From Bacteroidales bacterium UBA5515 (GTDB taxonomy: Bacteria; Bacteroidota; Bacteroidia; Bacteroidales; P3): DNA of 7,939 bases. How positions within the stretch are numbered: position 1 is the first letter of the stretch; each line of letters opens with the position of its first letter. The notes below the pieces were generated by a model that ran no database searches, was not told the origin of the DNA, and saw only the letters and a list, made by a program, of their open reading frames with translations. The stretch lies in the NCBI GenBank assembly GCA_002423895.1, contig DIOL01000018.1, forward strand, positions 1-7,939, read 5' to 3'. Both the position numbers and the translations under genes were made by a program. Positions 5,837 through 7,939 of this stretch are shown piece after piece.

Positions 5837-7939
5837 GTGAACAAGAATGCACTTAAAATTTTTGCTATTAATGCAAGAAAAGAGTTAATAGAAAAAATAC
5901 AAATAAAAGCAATGCAGTATGGAATTGATAAAGATAATATTAAAGGCTCAAAAATTCAAAGCAGTGATTCAGTAGTTATAAACGGAAAGCCATTAGGCAA
6001 AGAAGAAAAACATCAAAGAGAGAAGCTAATATTAAAAATAAAGTCTATAAATGAAGCTGGTGAAGACGGCTACAATCAGGTTATAGAAGAAGTTGCTTAT
6101 ACTTGGTTCAATAGATTTACTGCTCTTAGATTTATGGAAGTTAATGATTATTTACCAACAAGAGTAAGAGCTTTATCATCATCAACTGGAAGTGCAGAAC
6201 CAGACTTGATTAAGGAAGCAAGTAATGTAAATCTTCCAGTTGACAAGCAGAAGATATATGAAATGAAGTTAAACAATGAATTAGATGGATTATTTAAGTA
6301 TATGATAATAGCACAATGTAATGATTTAAATAAGTCACTGCAATTTATGTTTGAAAAAATAGGTCATTATACAGAATTACTATTTCCAGATGGCTTATTA
6401 AGTGAAGGTGCATTTATTAGAAAACTTACAGATATAGATACTATAACTGAAAAAGATTGGAAAGATATTGAGATAATCGGATGGTTATATCAATATTATA
6501 TATCTGAAGAAAAAGATAGAGTAATACAAGCTAAAAAGAAATATAAAAAGGATGAAATCCCGTTCGCTACACAACTCTTTACACCTGATTGGATTGTAAG
6601 GTATATAGTACAAAATTCGTTAGGAAGATATTGGGTTGAATCACATCCTGAGCATAGTGATTTAAAGAAGAATTGGGAGTTTTATCTTGAAAATCCCAAT
6701 CCAGAACCAGATTTTGAAGAGAAGCTAAAACCTTATATAAATAAAGAATTAAAAGTTGAAGATATTAAATGTTTTGACCCTGCAATGGGTAGTGGTCATA
6801 TACTTGTATATATGTTTGACGTTTTATATGAGATATATGAAAAATGTGGATATATGAACAGGGAAATACCGAAACTTATTATTGAAAATAATTTATATGG
6901 ATTAGATATTGATGATAGGGCATATCAACTTGCTTGTTTTGCAGTTATCATGAAAGGGATGCAATATAACAATAGATTACTAAGAAATATTGAAAAAGAA
7001 GCTAAAAGAACTGGCAAAGAAGGAATTAACATTAATTTAGCTTCTATACAGGAAACAAATAATCTCAATAATGATGAAATTATATATATTGCAGGTGAAA
7101 ATTCAGGTGAAAATTATGACAAGACAAAAGTTTTTGTTGAGTTGTTTAGAAATGCAAAGGTATATGGGTCACTTATTAGGATTAATGAATTTGATAAAGA
7201 ATTCTTTCATAAAAGGTTAGAATATATTAAAGATAATCCAGCTGTAGATATTATGCAAGATGAAAGTAGAAACAAGATTATTGATAGACTTCCAGACTTA
7301 CTAAAACAAGCGGATATTATGTCAAAAATTTATGATATATTATCAACTAACCCACCTTATATGGGAAGTAAATATATGAGTTCTGATTTGTCTGAATTTA
7401 TACAAAATAATTATCCAGAAACAAAGTCTGATACATTTTCAGCATTTATGGAATTATGTATGAAAAGTGTAAAGCCAAATGGACATTTAGGATTATTAAC
7501 TCCATTTGTATGGATGTTTATTTCTTCTTATGAAAAATTAAGAACATATATCGTTCAAAATAAAAATATAAGTTCATTGATACAACTTGAATATAATGCA
7601 TTTCCAGAAGCATGCGTTCCTGTTGCGACTTTTACTTTAAGGAACTACAATATAGATATACCTGGAGAATATATTAAGCTATCAGATTTCACAGGAAGTG
7701 AAAATCAACCTATCAAGGCATTAGAAGCGGTGAAAAATACAAATATAGAATTTAGATATACAAATAATAGTAACAGTTTTATAAAAATTCCTGGTTTCCC
7801 TATTGCTTATTGGGTAAATAAAAAGGTTATTAACATTTTTCAAAACAATAGTAATATATCTAATTATTTTATACCTAAGTTTGGAATGTCTGTAGGAGAT
7901 ACTGAAAGATATAGGATGTTTTTACCGCGAAAATTTATC
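5837..7939 (+). CDS. pglX: BREX-1 adenine-specific DNA methyltransferase PglX (5' part, cut by window end)
   Basis: The reading frame is open from GTG 5837 to the last base (701 codons) with no stop, so this is a gene truncated by the window, not a broken one. BREX-1 PglX proteins are about 1200 aa, so around 500 residues should lie beyond the edge, including the target-recognition part. It transfers a methyl group from S-adenosylmethionine to N6 of adenine in a short, non-palindromic site, marking host DNA as self. Motifs seen: QLFTPDWIVRYIV (246-258), common in Eco57I-type methyltransferases; SAM-binding motif I FDPAMGSGH (313-321); the acidic-loop region GLDIDDRA (355-362); and catalytic motif IV NPPY (505-508), in the order of a gamma-like N6-adenine enzyme. 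The start MNKNALKIFAINARKEL is typical of PglX. SD GGAGGGG (5826-5832) is 4 nt before GTG; the overlapping TTG at 5835 is out of frame. It follows brxC by 50 nt. Confidence 0.95.
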   Translation, partial: MNKNALKIFAINARKELIEKIQIKAMQYGIDKDNIKGSKIQSSDSVVINGKPLGKEEKHQREKLILKIKSINEAGEDGYNQVIEEVAYTWFNRFTALRFMEVNDYLPTRVRALSSSTGSAEPDLIKEASNVNLPVDKQKIYEMKLNNELDGLFKYMIIAQCNDLNKSLQFMFEKIGHYTELLFPDGLLSEGAFIRKLTDIDTITEKDWKDIEIIGWLYQYYISEEKDRVIQAKKKYKKDEIPFATQLFTPDWIVRYIVQNSLGRYWVESHPEHSDLKKNWEFYLENPNPEPDFEEKLKPYINKELKVEDIKCFDPAMGSGHILVYMFDVLYEIYEKCGYMNREIPKLIIENNLYGLDIDDRAYQLACFAVIMKGMQYNNRLLRNIEKEAKRTGKEGININLASIQETNNLNNDEIIYIAGENSGENYDKTKVFVELFRNAKVYGSLIRINEFDKEFFHKRLEYIKDNPAVDIMQDESRNKIIDRLPDLLKQADIMSKIYDILSTNPPYMGSKYMSSDLSEFIQNNYPETKSDTFSAFMELCMKSVKPNGHLGLLTPFVWMFISSYEKLRTYIVQNKNISSLIQLEYNAFPEACVPVATFTLRNYNIDIPGEYIKLSDFTGSENQPIKALEAVKNTNIEFRYTNNSNSFIKIPGFPIAYWVNKKVINIFQNNSNISNYFIPKFGMSVGDTERYRMFLPRKFI

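Overview
The window carries the 5' part of a type 1 BREX (Bacteriophage Exclusion) anti-phage operon, all on the + strand, in a very AT-rich genome. The low GC content, strong AGGAGG-like ribosome binding sites, use of TTG and GTG starts, and codon preference for A/T (AGA for Arg, ATA for Ile) point to a low-GC Firmicute, most likely a clostridial lineage. No species can be named from the sequence alone.

Layout. Positions 1-161 hold a terminator-like hairpin facing the minus strand, two good sigma-A-type promoter candidates and a strong Shine-Dalgarno sequence. Positions 162-710 encode a PemK/MazF-like protein with an unusual C-terminal transmembrane helix and no visible antitoxin partner. 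Positions 711-969 are non-coding or leader DNA with a 9-bp inverted repeat, a possible extended -10 promoter, a possible 31-codon hydrophobic leader ORF and an AT-rich intrinsic-terminator-like hairpin just upstream of the BREX genes. Then follow brxA (970-1575), brxB (1589-2158), brxC (2220-5786) and the first 701 codons of pglX (5837 to the window end). A second terminator-like hairpin lies in the brxC-pglX gap.

How the genes work together. In known type 1 BREX systems the core genes are brxA, brxB, brxC, pglX, pglZ and brxL. PglX is the site-specific N6-adenine methyltransferase that marks host DNA. BrxC is a large P-loop ATPase, BrxB a small DUF1788 protein and BrxA a small DNA-binding DUF1819 protein. 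Together with PglZ and BrxL they block replication of unmethylated phage DNA. The order and strand here match the canonical layout exactly, so pglZ and brxL are expected past the right edge but cannot be seen.

BREX itself is a described system. The less ordinary parts are the membrane-anchored MazF-like protein beside it and the two terminator-like hairpins at regulatory points of the operon (before brxA, before pglX), which suggest attenuated or graded expression.
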